This document shows, in pieces, positions 1 through 9,781 of a DNA stretch of 64,000 nucleotides. The notes beneath the pieces are model-generated. The model was not told where the DNA came from. It ran no database searches and saw only the letters and a list, made by a program, of their open reading frames with translations. How positions within the stretch are numbered: the stretch's first letter is position 1; every line of letters starts with the position of its first letter. The DNA is taken from assembly GCF_000763945.1 (NCBI RefSeq), contig NZ_JQFJ01000002.1, positions 1,488,001-1,552,000 of the forward strand. Reading direction: 5' to 3'. Origin of the DNA: Sphingopyxis sp. MWB1. GTDB taxonomy: Bacteria > Pseudomonadota > Alphaproteobacteria > Sphingomonadales > Sphingomonadaceae. The translations under genes were made by a program, and so were the position numbers.

Positions 1-329
1 CTGAGCTGATCGCGCAGATAATCGGCGAACAAATCGGGGCGCGTCACCGTGGTTTCAAAAACCCCGGCGCGCTCGAAACGGCCAAAGGAAAGATTATGCC
101 CCCGCTGCCCCTCGCGCGGCTCGCCCGTGGTGACAAGGCGCAGTGCGGGATAATCGAAAAGGCCCGTGGCAGCCGCATCGGCGGGGGGCAAGGTGCCATC
201 GCGCACATAAGCGGCAATGGCTTTTTTGAGATTGCCTACCGATTCGCGAAAGGCGGCCTGCAATTCGTCGATGATGGCGTCGACGCGTGCGTTGATGTCG
301 GAATTTTCTTGTGATGATGTGGATGTCAT
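1..329 (-). CDS. amn: AMP nucleosidase, N-terminal part (cut by window edge)
   Basis: The frame opens at an ATG whose complement is 327-329 and runs off the left end, so about 109 residues are visible. The visible protein has an acidic, helical start followed by a segment reading FDYPALRLVTTGEP and then the stretch ETTVTRPDLFADYLRDQL. Both resemble the N-terminal domain of AMP nucleosidase, which hydrolyses AMP to adenine and ribose 5-phosphate in the cytoplasm. The catalytic phosphorylase-like domain lies outside the window and cannot be checked. It is transcribed away from the peroxiredoxin gene, which is on the same strand upstream. The family call rests on recognition of this N-terminal pattern only. 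Confidence 0.7.
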   Translation of the reverse strand, partial: MTSTSSQENSDINARVDAIIDELQAAFRESVGNLKKAIAAYVRDGTLPPADAAATGLFDYPALRLVTTGEPREGQRGHNLSFGRFERAGVFETTVTRPDLFADYLRDQL

Positions 330-434
330 CGCGACGCTGTTGCACGAAATTATGACAAAAAGAAAGGGGACGGTCGCCCGCCCCCCTCCTTTTACGTCAA
401 GATGGCGCCGGTCGGCGCCTCTCATATGTCGTGC

Positions 435-914
435 TTACAGCTGTTCCAGCATATGATCAGCGCTCGACACCTTGAACTCACCGGGCGCCTCGACATTGAG
501 CTGCTCGACGACGCCGTCGTTGACGACCATCGAGAAACGCTGGCCGCGCTTGCCCATGCCGAATGCCTTGCCATCCATGGTAAGACCAACGGCTTCGGCG
601 AAATCGCCATTGCCGTCAGCAAGCATGGTGATCGCATCGGCATTGGCGCCCTTGCCCCACGCGCCCATGACAAAGGCGTCATTGACCGCGGTGCAGGCAA
701 TTTCGTCGATTCCCTTTGCTTTCAGTGCATCGGCCTTTTCGACGAAGCCCGGCAGATGCTTGGCCGAACAGGTCGGGGTAAAGGCGCCGGGGACCGAAAA
801 AAGCGCAACCTTGCGCCCTTTGAAATAATCGGCGGTGCTCACCTGTTCGGGTCCATTTTCGGTCGCCTTGACCAAAGTCGTTTCAGGCAGCTTGTCTCCG
901 GGTTTGATCGTCAT
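435..914 (-). CDS. Peroxiredoxin, Prx5/AhpE-like thioredoxin-fold peroxidase
   Basis: This 159-residue protein reduces hydrogen peroxide and organic hydroperoxides in the cytoplasm. The peroxidatic site is the PGAFTPTCS motif with Cys49 and the activating Thr46. A second cysteine, Cys74 (I-A-C-T-A-V-N-D), sits where many bacterial Prx5 proteins have one, so resolution may be intramolecular or by glutathione/glutaredoxin. There is no fused glutaredoxin domain. The length is normal for the family and no signal peptide is present. A GGCGCC inverted repeat (404-419) lies just past the stop codon and could help end the transcript, but it has no T tract. Confidence 0.9.
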   Translation of the reverse strand: MTIKPGDKLPETTLVKATENGPEQVSTADYFKGRKVALFSVPGAFTPTCSAKHLPGFVEKADALKAKGIDEIACTAVNDAFVMGAWGKGANADAITMLADGNGDFAEAVGLTMDGKAFGMGKRGQRFSMVVNDGVVEQLNVEAPGEFKVSSADHMLEQL

Positions 915-1171
915 CGCGGCATCCTTTTGCTAGAGGGGATAATGGTGGACGCAGACATTGGGTGAGCAAGGCGCTGAGTCAAGCGGTGGCATGTTGATGG
1001 ACGCCCTTGCCCCGCCTGTGCGAGCAGAAAGAGGCGATTAACCATAAAGCAAGGCTTGGCTGAGTAATTTTGTCCAAGTCGCCGCTTTTCCCTTGCGGCG
1101 AGGCGACGGCGTTGCCACCTTAATTGTGTGGGGCGGCCCTCCCCGGCCGTCCCCCGCAAGGAGAATGACCC

Positions 1172-3523
1172 ATGCCGTCCTTTTCGGAGAGCCTCGAAAA
1201 GACCCTGCACAATGCGCTGAAAGCCGCATCGGAACGTCATCATGAATATGCGACACTGGAACATTTGCTCCACGCGCTGATCGACGACGACCATGCTGCC
1301 GAAGTGATGCGCGCCTGCGGCGTCGCGCTGGTCGACCTGCAATCGGCGGTGGTGCATTATCTCGATACCGAACTCGACAGCCTGCGGGTCGAGGGGCATA
1401 GCGACCCTTCCCCCACCAGCGGATTTCAGCGTGTCGTGCAGCGCGCGATCCTGCACGTCCAGTCCTCGGGCAAGGATGAGGTGACGGGCGCCAACGTGCT
1501 GGTCGCCCTCTTTTCCGAACGCGAATCCTATGCCGTCTATTTCCTGCAGCAGCAGGACCTGACCCGTCTCGATGCCGTCTCCTATCTCAGCCACGGGGTC
1601 GGCAAGGGCGGCAAGCCCGCCGCGCAGGCCGAGGCAGAGGAAAAAGAAGAAACAAAGGACAAGGATGCGGCGAAGAACAAGAAGGAAACCGCGCTCGACC
1701 AGTTCACCGTCAACCTCAACGAAAAAGCGAAGGGCGGGAAAGTCGATCCGCTGATCGGCCGCAACGCCGAGGTGGATCGCACGATCCAGATCCTGTGCCG
1801 TCGCAGCAAGAACAACCCCCTCTATGTCGGTGACCCCGGCGTCGGCAAAACCGCGATTGCCGAGGGGCTGGCGCGCAAGATTATCGAGGGCGAAGTGCCC
1901 GACGTGCTCAAGGAAGCGGTCATTTATTCGCTCGACATGGGCGCGCTGCTCGCGGGCACCCGCTATCGCGGTGATTTTGAGGAACGGCTGAAGCAGGTCG
2001 TCACCGAACTGGAAGGCCTGCCGCACGCCATATTGTTCATCGACGAGATTCACACCGTCATCGGCGCGGGCGCGACGAGCGGCGGGGCGATGGATGCGTC
2101 CAACCTTCTGAAACCCGCGCTGTCGGGCGGCGTCATCCGTTGCATCGGGTCGACGACTTATAAAGAGTTTCGCAATCATTTCGAAAAGGACCGCGCGCTG
2201 CTGCGCCGGTTCCAGAAGATCGACGTGATCGAGCCGAGCCTGGAGGACACCAAGAAAATCCTCGCCGGTCTGCGCGACGCCTTTGAAAAGCATCATAGCG
2301 TCAAATATACTGCGGATGCGATCAACGCCGCGGTCGACCTGTCCGCGCGCTATATCAATGATCGCAAATTGCCTGACAAAGCGATCGACGTGATCGACGA
2401 GGTGGGCGCGATGCAGATGCTCGTCGCCCCGTCGAAGCGGCGCAAGACAATCACCGCCAAGGAGATCGAAGCCGTGATCGCGACCATGGCGCGCATCCCG
2501 CCCAAATCGGTATCGAGCGATGACAAGAAGCTGCTCGAAACGCTGGAAACCGATTTAAAGCGCGTGGTGTTCGGCCAGAACACCGCGATCGAAGTGCTAT
2601 CTTCGGCGATCAAGCTCAGCCGTGCGGGCCTGCGCGATCCCGAAAAGCCGATCGGCAATTATCTGTTCAGCGGGCCGACCGGCGTCGGCAAGACCGAGGT
2701 CGCCAAACAATTGGCGTCAATCATGGGCATTCCGCTCCAGCGCTTTGACATGAGCGAATATATGGAGCGCCATTCGGTGAGCCGCCTGATCGGTGCGCCT
2801 CCGGGCTATGTCGGTTACGACCAGGGCGGACTGCTCACCGATGCGATCGACCAGAATCCGCATTGCGTTCTGCTGCTCGACGAGATTGAAAAGGCGCACC
2901 CGGACCTGTTCAACATCCTGCTGCAGGTGATGGACAATGGCCGCCTGACCGACCACCACGGCAAGACGGTCGATTTCCGCAATGTCATCCTGATCATGAC
3001 GACCAATGCAGGCGCAAGCGACATGGCGCGCGAGTCGATCGGCTTTGGCAATGCGACGCGCGAGGATGTGCAGGAAGAGGCGGTGAAGAAGATGTTCACC
3101 CCCGAATTCCGCAACCGCCTCGATGCTATTGTCCCCTTCGGCTATCTGCCGCCGGAGGTCGTCGCGCGCGTGGTCGACAAGTTCATCCTGGAGCTCGAAC
3201 TCCAGCTTGCCGACCGCAATGTCCATATCCAGCTCGACGAGGCGGCGCGCGAATGGCTGACCGCCAAGGGCTATGACAAGCTTTATGGCGCGCGCCCCAT
3301 GGGCCGGTTGATCCAGGAAAAGATCAAGCAGCCGCTCGCCGAGGAACTGCTTTTCGGCAAGCTCGTCCATGGCGGTGAGGTCAAGGTGAAAATGAAGAAG
3401 GAAGAGGATGCCAAGGTCGGCAATCCGCTCGCCTTTGAAATCACCCCCACCCCGCCCAAGGGCGCCAAGGGCAAAGGCAAGGCCAAAACCCAGGACAGTG
3501 ACACCGAAAAGACGGCGGACTGA
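1172..3523 (+). CDS. clpA: ATP-dependent Clp protease ATP-binding subunit ClpA
   Basis: The 783-residue AAA+ unfoldase feeds proteins to the ClpP peptidase. The order is an N-terminal Clp repeat domain (about 1-145, starting PSFSESLEKTLHNAL), an acidic/lysine-rich linker (about 150-175), AAA module 1 with Walker A GDPGVGKT near residue 215, and AAA module 2 with Walker A GPTGVGKT near 498. The ClpP-docking IGF loop (ESIGFGN) is near residue 623. The C-terminus is a Lys/Pro-rich tail of roughly 30 residues beyond the usual end. The ATG follows a CAAGGAG ribosome site. The adaptor gene clpS, which often precedes clpA in proteobacteria, is not next to it here. Confidence 0.96.
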   Translation: MPSFSESLEKTLHNALKAASERHHEYATLEHLLHALIDDDHAAEVMRACGVALVDLQSAVVHYLDTELDSLRVEGHSDPSPTSGFQRVVQRAILHVQSSGKDEVTGANVLVALFSERESYAVYFLQQQDLTRLDAVSYLSHGVGKGGKPAAQAEAEEKEETKDKDAAKNKKETALDQFTVNLNEKAKGGKVDPLIGRNAEVDRTIQILCRRSKNNPLYVGDPGVGKTAIAEGLARKIIEGEVPDVLKEAVIYSLDMGALLAGTRYRGDFEERLKQVVTELEGLPHAILFIDEIHTVIGAGATSGGAMDASNLLKPALSGGVIRCIGSTTYKEFRNHFEKDRALLRRFQKIDVIEPSLEDTKKILAGLRDAFEKHHSVKYTADAINAAVDLSARYINDRKLPDKAIDVIDEVGAMQMLVAPSKRRKTITAKEIEAVIATMARIPPKSVSSDDKKLLETLETDLKRVVFGQNTAIEVLSSAIKLSRAGLRDPEKPIGNYLFSGPTGVGKTEVAKQLASIMGIPLQRFDMSEYMERHSVSRLIGAPPGYVGYDQGGLLTDAIDQNPHCVLLLDEIEKAHPDLFNILLQVMDNGRLTDHHGKTVDFRNVILIMTTNAGASDMARESIGFGNATREDVQEEAVKKMFTPEFRNRLDAIVPFGYLPPEVVARVVDKFILELELQLADRNVHIQLDEAAREWLTAKGYDKLYGARPMGRLIQEKIKQPLAEELLFGKLVHGGEVKVKMKKEEDAKVGNPLAFEITPTPPKGAKGKGKAKTQDSDTEKTAD

Positions 3524-3529
3524 GCCCAT

Positions 3530-3554
3530 AGCCCCTCCCCAGTGGGGAGGGGCT
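3530..3554 (+). terminator. Perfect 11-bp inverted repeat between clpA and map
   Basis: AGCCCCTCCCC (3530-3540) is followed by a three-base loop and its exact complement (3544-3554). It lies a few bases after the clpA stop. The following bases (TTACTCCCC) are not a T tract, so it may stabilise or attenuate the transcript rather than act as a classical intrinsic terminator. Confidence 0.45.
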
Positions 3555-3597
3555 TACTCCCCTCGCAATCGCCCCCCGTTTCGCCTATATCATTCCC

Positions 3598-4437
3598 ATG
3601 TATAATTATGTCTCCGTAACCGCTGCCGAAGCGGGCGCCCCGACCGCCGTGCGCGACGGCACGATCAAGCTGCATGATGCGGCAGGTTTTGCCGGGATGC
3701 GCAAGGCCGGGCGGCTGTCGGCCGAAATCCTCGACGCGCTTGTTCCCTTTATCCAGCCCGGCGTGACCACCGCCGCCATCGACGCCAAGGTGCGCGAGAT
3801 GATGCTGGCGGGCGGCGGCATCCCCGCAACGCTCGGCTATCGCGGCTTTACCCATAGCTGCTGCACCAGCATCAACCATGTCGTGTGCCACGGCATTCCC
3901 GACGACAAGCCGCTGCGCGATGGCGACATCATCAATGTCGACGTCACCAGCATCATCGACGGCTGGCACGGCGACACCAGCCGCATGTATCTGGTCGGCG
4001 ACGTCGGTATCAAGGCGCGGCGGCTGGTCGAGGTGACGTATGAAAGCCTGATGCTGGGCATCGAACAGGCAAAGCCCGGCAACACCATCGGCGACATTGC
4101 CCATGCGATCCAGCAATATGCCGAAAAGCATCGCTATTCGGTGGTCCGCGACTTTTGCGGCCATGGGCTGGGGCAATTGTTCCACGATGCGCCCGAGGTC
4201 GTCCATGCCGGCCGCCCCGGCACCGGGCCGGAGCTTCGCCCCGGCATGTTCTTCACCATCGAACCGATGATCAACACGGGCAAATATGCGGTCAAGATGC
4301 TCCCCGACGGCTGGACCGCGGTAACCCGCGACCGCTCCTTGTCGGCGCAGTTCGAACATAGCATCGGCATTACCGAAGATGGCTGCGAGATCTTCACCGC
4401 CAGCCCCAAGGGGCTGAACGCGCCGCCTTGGCAGTAA
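3598..4437 (+). CDS. map: Methionine aminopeptidase, type I
   Basis: This cytoplasmic metalloenzyme removes the initiator methionine from new proteins. The 279-residue protein has the pita-bread fold signature and all five expected metal ligands: Asp115 (N-V-D-V-T), Asp126 (H-G-D-T-S), His189 (C-G-H-G-L), Glu222 (T-I-E-P) and Glu253 (Q-F-E-H-S). His98 in VCHGIPD matches the conserved substrate-site histidine. The N-terminus carries about 25 extra residues before the usual start of the domain. A start further downstream is possible, but the ATG at 3598 is the first in frame. It is transcribed in the same direction as clpA, across the 3530-3554 hairpin. Confidence 0.95.
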   Translation: MYNYVSVTAAEAGAPTAVRDGTIKLHDAAGFAGMRKAGRLSAEILDALVPFIQPGVTTAAIDAKVREMMLAGGGIPATLGYRGFTHSCCTSINHVVCHGIPDDKPLRDGDIINVDVTSIIDGWHGDTSRMYLVGDVGIKARRLVEVTYESLMLGIEQAKPGNTIGDIAHAIQQYAEKHRYSVVRDFCGHGLGQLFHDAPEVVHAGRPGTGPELRPGMFFTIEPMINTGKYAVKMLPDGWTAVTRDRSLSAQFEHSIGITEDGCEIFTASPKGLNAPPWQ

Positions 4438-4521
4438 CGGGACACAGCGTCTCCTCAACACTGCCGGGAGCTGCGCTGACCGCTCCCGCCGCCCCTCACC
4501 CATCAAATGCCCATAAATTAG

Positions 4522-5073
<552 letters not shown>

Positions 5074-5145
5074 ACCCCACCCCATAACCAACAGGTTCAA
5101 CGTGGCCGGGACAGCCCGGACGATTACGGAAAGAAGGAAGACAAG

Positions 5146-6558
5146 ATGGCGACCAAGCCCAAGGATATCATCGCGCGGATCAAGGAAAATGACATTGAGT
5201 GGGTCGACCTGCGCTTCACCGATCCCAAGGGCAAATGGCAGCATCTGACCATGTGCGCCGGCGTGATCGACGAAGATTCGCTGGAAGACGGGCTGATGTT
5301 CGACGGTTCGTCGATCGCCGGGTGGAAGGCGATCAACGAAAGCGACATGATCCTGAAGCCCGATCTCGATGCCGTTTATGACGATCCTTTTTCGGCGACG
5401 CCGATGCTCGTCATCTTCTGCGACATTGTCGAACCGTCGACCGGCGAAGGCTATACCCGCGACCCGCGCACCACGGCAAAGCGCGCCGAAGCTTATCTGG
5501 GCACCACCGGCATCGGCGACACCGTCTATGTCGGCCCCGAAGCCGAATTTTTCATGTTCGATGATGTCCGCTTCGAAACCGGCTATAACAAGTCGGGCTT
5601 TGAAATCGACGATATCGAGCTGCCGACCAATACGGGCCGTCGTTATGAAGGCGGCAACCTCGCCCATCGTCCGCGCGCCAAGGGCGGTTATTTCCCCGTC
5701 GCGCCGGTAGACAGCGCCGTCGACATCCGCGCCGAAATGGTCACGACGATGCTGGAACTGGGCCTGCCGTGCGACAAGCATCACCATGAAGTCGCCGCCG
5801 CGCAGCATGAGCTGGGCCTGACATTCGGCACGCTGACCCAGACCGCCGACCGGATGCAGATTTACAAATATGTCGTGCATCAGGTCGCCCATGCCTATGG
5901 CAAGACCGCGACCTTCATGCCCAAGCCGATCAAGGACGACAATGGCAGCGGCATGCACACCCATTTTTCGATCTGGGAAAAGGGCAAGCCCCTGTTCGCG
6001 GGCAATGGTTATGCCGGCCTCAGCGACATGTGCCTCTATTTCATCGGCGGCGTCGTGAAGCATGCCAAAGCCCTGAACGCCTTCACCAACCCGACGACGA
6101 ACAGCTACAAGCGGCTCGTCCCCGGTTTTGAAGCGCCGGTGCTGCTTGCCTATTCGAGCCGCAACCGCTCGGCCTCGTGCCGCATCCCCTATGGCGCGGG
6201 CGCCAAGTCGAAGCGCGTCGAATTCCGCTTCCCCGACGCGATGGCCAACCCTTATCTCTGCTATGCCGCACTGCTGATGGCCGGCCTCGACGGCATTCAG
6301 AACAAGATCCATCCGGGCGACGCGATGGACAAGAATCTCTATGATCTGCCGCCCGAAGAGCTGAAGGAAGTGCCGACCGTTTGCGGTTCGCTGCGCGAAG
6401 CGCTCGACAGCCTGGCGGCCGATTATGACTTCCTGCTGAAAGGCGACGTGTTCACCAAGGACCAGATCGACGCCTATATCGAACTGAAATGGGAAGAGGT
6501 TTATGCCTTTGAGCAAACCCCCAGCCCCGTCGAGTTCGACATGTACTATAGCGCCTGA
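5146..6558 (+). CDS. glnA: Glutamine synthetase, type I
   Basis: This 470-residue enzyme makes glutamine from glutamate, ammonia and ATP and forms dodecamers in the cytoplasm. Diagnostic segments are [10 protein letters not shown] (the N-terminal beta-grasp region), [17 protein letters not shown] (ATP/glutamate site) and the adenylylation site Tyr in [10 protein letters not shown]. The presence of that site indicates control by GlnE adenylylation, which is itself driven by P-II. The length is standard for GSI-beta. It is co-transcribed with glnB and ends at a strong terminator (6583-6618). Confidence 0.97.
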   Translation: MATKPKDIIARIKENDIEWVDLRFTDPKGKWQHLTMCAGVIDEDSLEDGLMFDGSSIAGWKAINESDMILKPDLDAVYDDPFSATPMLVIFCDIVEPSTGEGYTRDPRTTAKRAEAYLGTTGIGDTVYVGPEAEFFMFDDVRFETGYNKSGFEIDDIELPTNTGRRYEGGNLAHRPRAKGGYFPVAPVDSAVDIRAEMVTTMLELGLPCDKHHHEVAAAQHELGLTFGTLTQTADRMQIYKYVVHQVAHAYGKTATFMPKPIKDDNGSGMHTHFSIWEKGKPLFAGNGYAGLSDMCLYFIGGVVKHAKALNAFTNPTTNSYKRLVPGFEAPVLLAYSSRNRSASCRIPYGAGAKSKRVEFRFPDAMANPYLCYAALLMAGLDGIQNKIHPGDAMDKNLYDLPPEELKEVPTVCGSLREALDSLAADYDFLLKGDVFTKDQIDAYIELKWEEVYAFEQTPSPVEFDMYYSA

Positions 6559-6582
6559 TCGTTCGCGATCAGCTTGCGCTTT

Positions 6583-6618
6583 GGGGCGTCCGGTTCGGGG
6601 GGACCGGGCGCCCCTTTT
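6583..6618 (+). terminator. Intrinsic terminator of the glnB-glnA operon
   Basis: A 12-bp stem, GGGGCGTCCGGT (6583-6594) with ACCGGGCGCCCC (6603-6614) and one G-U pair, is followed by TTTT. A small hairpin with a TTCG loop (about 6556-6571) overlaps the glnA stop just before it. Confidence 0.75.
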
Positions 6619-6652
6619 CATGTGGGTAGGATGGTCGCCTCCTTCGCCGCAA

Positions 6653-6897
6653 GGCGGGCGGGGGACCGAAGTTTGCTTCTGCCTCGTCATCCCGGACTTG
6701 ATCCGGGATCCACGACGACGGGGAGCCATGGATCCCGGATCAGGTCCGGGATGACGATGATGGTTTTGCCCTCCGCTCCGATATCGAGCCTTGCTGTCGG
6801 CAGCCCCCTGCCATCGCAAACCACAGAACGGACTTGGGAAGTCGAGCGGTCATGGCGCTGGCCGATGCGGTTTGGTCAAAAATAAACAGTTCAAGCC
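6653..6897. repeat. Direct repeat copy A with internal 27-bp palindrome arms
   Basis: This block matches 7131-7375 along most of its length with small indels. It starts at GGCGGGCG and ends at GGTTTGGTC...TAAACAGTTCAAGCC. Inside it, the arms 6685-6711 and 6730-6756 are inverted complements (26 of 27 positions) around an 18-nt loop that contains ACGACGACG. Arms of the type GTCATCCCGGACTTGATC are, from general knowledge, a very common intergenic REP-like element in alphaproteobacteria. The flanking ~190 bp being duplicated as well is the less common part. Confidence 0.8.
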
Positions 6898-7130
6898 TCG
6901 ATTATTTCAAGCGCGATTGATCGCGCGCGCGGCAGAGGCGATTTCAAAGTTCAGTAAAGTTCAGCCTTGTGCGCACCCCGTTTGCGCCAGCCCGGCGGAT
7001 GGTCCCGCGGGGTTTGGCCCGCACCGGCAAGACTGGGTGGCGAAGAGTGATGGACAGGTTGAAAGAGCCGGGTTGAAAGCTGTTACAAAGGGATGATGTA
7101 GGACAGGCTTTTTTGGGCAGCGAGCGGCAG

Positions 7131-7375
7131 GGCGGGCGTGGACCAAAGTTTGCCGCCTTACCTCGTCATCCCGGACTTGATCCGGGATCTACGACGACGG
7201 TGAGCCATGGATCCCGGATCAAGTCCGGGATGACGATGATGGTTTTGCGCTCCGCCGCGATATCGAGCCTTGCTGTCGGCAGCCCCTGTCATCGCAAACC
7301 ACAGGAGGTATCCGGGAAGCAGAGCGCTCCGGCTTCTCAGCAGGGCGGTTTGGTCGAAAATAAACAATTCAAGCC
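7131..7375. repeat. Direct repeat copy B with internal 27-bp palindrome arms
   Basis: This is the second copy of the 6653-6897 block, 478 bp further on. The inverted arms are 7164-7190 and 7209-7235, with one mismatch at the loop-proximal end. Differences from copy A are scattered substitutions and a divergent stretch around 7310-7345, so the duplication is not recent. Confidence 0.8.
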
Positions 7376-7549
7376 GGGATTGAGGAAAAGGTCATGACGT
7401 CTGCCTCACCGCCTTTTGCGGATCGGATGAGGCGGGGCGGATGGCGCGCATCTGGCACGCCTGCTCAAGGATAATCCCTATCCGGGCTGACCGCTTGCCT
7501 TGAGCGAGCGGCGGCGGCACAAGGGCGGGCGAAGGAGCCTGCTCAAGCC

Positions 7550-8896
7550 ATGACCATGCCGCGCCGCGCCGTCCCTGCCCTCCGCCTGAAAAATCTTGTC
7601 CTTGCCGCTGCTTTTGCCTGTGGCCTTGTCGCGGCGCCGTCCGCCGGGGCGCAGCTTACGCCTGCTGAACAAGTGATGGCCGAAACGGTGACGGCGGAGC
7701 AGGAGCGCAATATCGCGCTGCTCGAAAAGCTGGTGAACCAGAATAGCGGGTCGCTGCATATCGAAGGCGTCGAGAAGGTCGGTGCGATGATGCGCGCCGA
7801 GCTGGAGCCGCTGGGGTTCAAAGTCATCTGGAAACCGATGCGCGAGACGGGGCGCGCAGGCCATCTGATTGCAACGCACAAGGGGCGCGAAGATGGCAAG
7901 CGCCTGTTGTTGATCGGTCATCTCGACACGGTGTTTGAGCCGGACTCGCCCTTTCAGCGCTTTGAGCGGATGGGCGACAAGGCGAAAGGCCCCGGCGTCG
8001 GCGATAACAAGGGCGGGATGACGGTGATCGTCGCCGCGCTGCGCGCAATGCAGGCGGCGGGGACGCTGAAGGACGCCAATATCGAAATTCACCTGACGGG
8101 CGATGAGGAGGATAGCGGCCATCCGCTGGAGGTGGCGCGCGCCGACCTGATCGCGGCGGGCAAGCGCAGCGATGTGGCGCTGGGCTTTGAAGGGCTGGTG
8201 CGCGACGGCGGCGCCGACATGAGCTCGATCGCGCGGCGGAGCTCCGAAAGCTGGCAGGTCACCGCCAGCGGCAAGAGCGGGCATAGTTCGGGCATTTTCA
8301 GCGCCCATGCGGGCGATGGCGCCATTTACGAACTCACCCGGATCCTTCACCGTTTCCGCACCGAATTGCCCGAGCCCAATCTGACCTTCAACGTCGGGCT
8401 GGTCGCCGGGGGGCAGGAGGTTTCGCTCGATGAGGGGAAGATCCGCGCGAGCGCGAGCGGCAAGACCAATATCATCGCAGGCACCGCCATTGCGCGCGGC
8501 GACCTGCGCACTTTGTCGGCCGAGCAGGCGGCGCGGGTAAAGGCGAAAATGGCGGCGATTGTCGCCGATCATGCGCCGGGAACCTCGGCGACCCTCGCCT
8601 TTGACCCCGGCGGCTATCCGGCGATGGCGCCGACCGAGGGCAATCGCGCGCTGCTTACCCGGCTGAATGCCGTGAACCGCGACCTGGGGCTCGCGGAAAT
8701 GGCGCCGCTCGACCCGCTGAAACGCGGCGCGGCGGATATCAGCTTTGTCGCGCCCTTTGTCGACAGCCTCGCGGGGCTGGGCAGCTATTCGACCGGCGAC
8801 CATGGGCCGCAGGAAACGGTCGACCTGCCGAGCATCGAGCGGCAGGCAACCCGCGCCGCGATTTTGATGTCGCGACTGGCGGCGGAGAAACGCTGA
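7550..8896 (+). CDS. Secreted M20-family metallopeptidase (carboxypeptidase G2-like)
   Basis: The 448-residue protein begins with a signal peptide (about residues 1-35, ending ...PSAGAQ), so it is probably periplasmic. The zinc-site motifs of the M20 family follow: GHLDTVFE (His and Asp), GDNKGGM (bridging Asp), and TGDEEDSG (catalytic and metal Glu). A dimerisation-domain region carries SGKSGHSSG. The C-terminal GDHGPQETVDL supplies the last histidine ligand. The sequence is closest in style to glutamate carboxypeptidases that remove C-terminal glutamate from folate-like or peptide substrates, but the substrate cannot be read from the sequence. It stands alone between the repeat region and a convergent SDR gene. 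A second ATG at 7556 is an equally possible start. Confidence 0.85.
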   Translation: MTMPRRAVPALRLKNLVLAAAFACGLVAAPSAGAQLTPAEQVMAETVTAEQERNIALLEKLVNQNSGSLHIEGVEKVGAMMRAELEPLGFKVIWKPMRETGRAGHLIATHKGREDGKRLLLIGHLDTVFEPDSPFQRFERMGDKAKGPGVGDNKGGMTVIVAALRAMQAAGTLKDANIEIHLTGDEEDSGHPLEVARADLIAAGKRSDVALGFEGLVRDGGADMSSIARRSSESWQVTASGKSGHSSGIFSAHAGDGAIYELTRILHRFRTELPEPNLTFNVGLVAGGQEVSLDEGKIRASASGKTNIIAGTAIARGDLRTLSAEQAARVKAKMAAIVADHAPGTSATLAFDPGGYPAMAPTEGNRALLTRLNAVNRDLGLAEMAPLDPLKRGAADISFVAPFVDSLAGLGSYSTGDHGPQETVDLPSIERQATRAAILMSRLAAEKR

Positions 8897-8952
8897 GCGG
8901 GGATGTCTTTTGAAACGGCACCGGCCCGCTCCCCCGCCCGGCGCCGCCAATC

Positions 8953-9729
8953 TTAAAGCGATTGCCCGTCGTCGACGGTAATGACGCTCCCCGTGACCCC
9001 CAGCGAGGCGTCGGAGCAAAGATAAAGCAGCGGCGCGTGCAGATCGGTTGCCGGACGCATGCGGCGGCGCGGGAAGCTGTCGACCATCTTGCGCCCCGCT
9101 TCGCTTTCGAACAGCGCAGCGGTCATTTCGGACTGGAAATAGCCGGGCTGGATGATGTTCACATTGATGCCGCGCCGTGCCCATTCGCGCGCCAGGCTCT
9201 TGCCCAGATGGCGCACCGCCGCCTTGGTCGCGCCATAGACGGAGGTGGCGGGGAACAGCTTGTCGGCGGTGATCGAGCCGATCAGGACAATGCGGCCATG
9301 CTGGCGCTCGCGGCTGCCCGCGGCATCGAGCCGCCGTGCGCCCTCGGTCGCGGTCAGAAAGACACCGCGGATATTGGCGGCGAGCAGCCCGTCGACATCC
9401 TCGACCGAGAGGCCCAGCGCCAGATTTTCGGTGGCGACCCCGGCATTGGCGACGATCGTGTCGACCGTGCCCCATGCCGCCTCCGCCGCGTCAAAGGCGG
9501 CGCGGGTCGATGCGGCATCGGTGACGTCGAGGCTGACCGCCATTGCTTCGCCGCCCGCGGCCTTGATCGCGGCAACCTGCTCGGCGAGCCGGTCCGCGCG
9601 GCGTGCGGCAAGCACCACCTTCGCCCCGGCGGCGGCGAGCGCCCTGGCAAAGCCCGCGCCCAGCCCCGATGACGCCCCGGTGACAAGCGCAATGCGCCCC
9701 GACAAATCGAAAATGGGGTCCTGTGCCAT
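8953..9729 (-). CDS. SDR-family NAD(P)-dependent oxidoreductase
   Basis: This is a 258-residue classical short-chain dehydrogenase. The nucleotide-binding motif is TGASSGLGAG near residue 18, NAG follows (VANAGVA), and the catalytic Ser-Tyr-Lys set is visible as SIT...VYGATKAA. The protein ends VTGSVITVDDGQSL. An R at the end of beta-2 (AARRADRL) suggests NADP preference. The substrate is unknown. The start ATG follows GGGAGAGG, and a perfect 16-bp palindrome 36 bp upstream is a likely operator. It is not part of the alginate transcript, because about 280 bp separate it from kdgK. Confidence 0.85.
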   Translation of the reverse strand: MAQDPIFDLSGRIALVTGASSGLGAGFARALAAAGAKVVLAARRADRLAEQVAAIKAAGGEAMAVSLDVTDAASTRAAFDAAEAAWGTVDTIVANAGVATENLALGLSVEDVDGLLAANIRGVFLTATEGARRLDAAGSRERQHGRIVLIGSITADKLFPATSVYGATKAAVRHLGKSLAREWARRGINVNIIQPGYFQSEMTAALFESEAGRKMVDSFPRRRMRPATDLHAPLLYLCSDASLGVTGSVITVDDGQSL

Positions 9730-9765
9730 ATCATCCTCTCCCTTTTGCGCCCGCCTTGGCGGCTC

Positions 9766-9781
9766 TTGACGTTTACGTCAA
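9766..9781. promoter_or_regulatory. Perfect palindrome upstream of the SDR gene, candidate operator
   Basis: TTGACGT-TT-ACGTCAA lies 36 bp before the SDR start. Palindromes of this ACGT-core type are known as binding sites of TetR- and MerR-family regulators of acyl-CoA and branched-chain amino acid degradation. Which regulator acts here is not known, and none is encoded next to it. Confidence 0.5.

Larger units (their letters stand above)
6559..7549. other. Gene-free 1-kb region with a duplicated repeat
   Basis: No convincing gene was found between glnA and the M20 peptidase gene. It holds the glnA terminator, two copies of a ~245-bp imperfect direct repeat (6653-6897 and 7131-7375), and unremarkable spacer sequence at 6898-7130 and 7376-7549. 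Open frames in the repeats are read through hairpin arms and do not resemble proteins. Confidence 0.6.

Noticed and set aside
404..419. GGCGCC inverted repeat as terminator of the peroxiredoxin gene
   Set aside because: The stem is good but there is no T tract on the minus strand after it, so it is not listed as a terminator.
402..965. Long plus-strand frame (187 codons) over the peroxiredoxin gene
   Set aside because: It is the antisense reading of a clear peroxiredoxin gene; high GC makes long shadow frames common here. The same holds for the long opposite-strand frames over clpA, nirB, tldD, PL17, PL6 and amtB.
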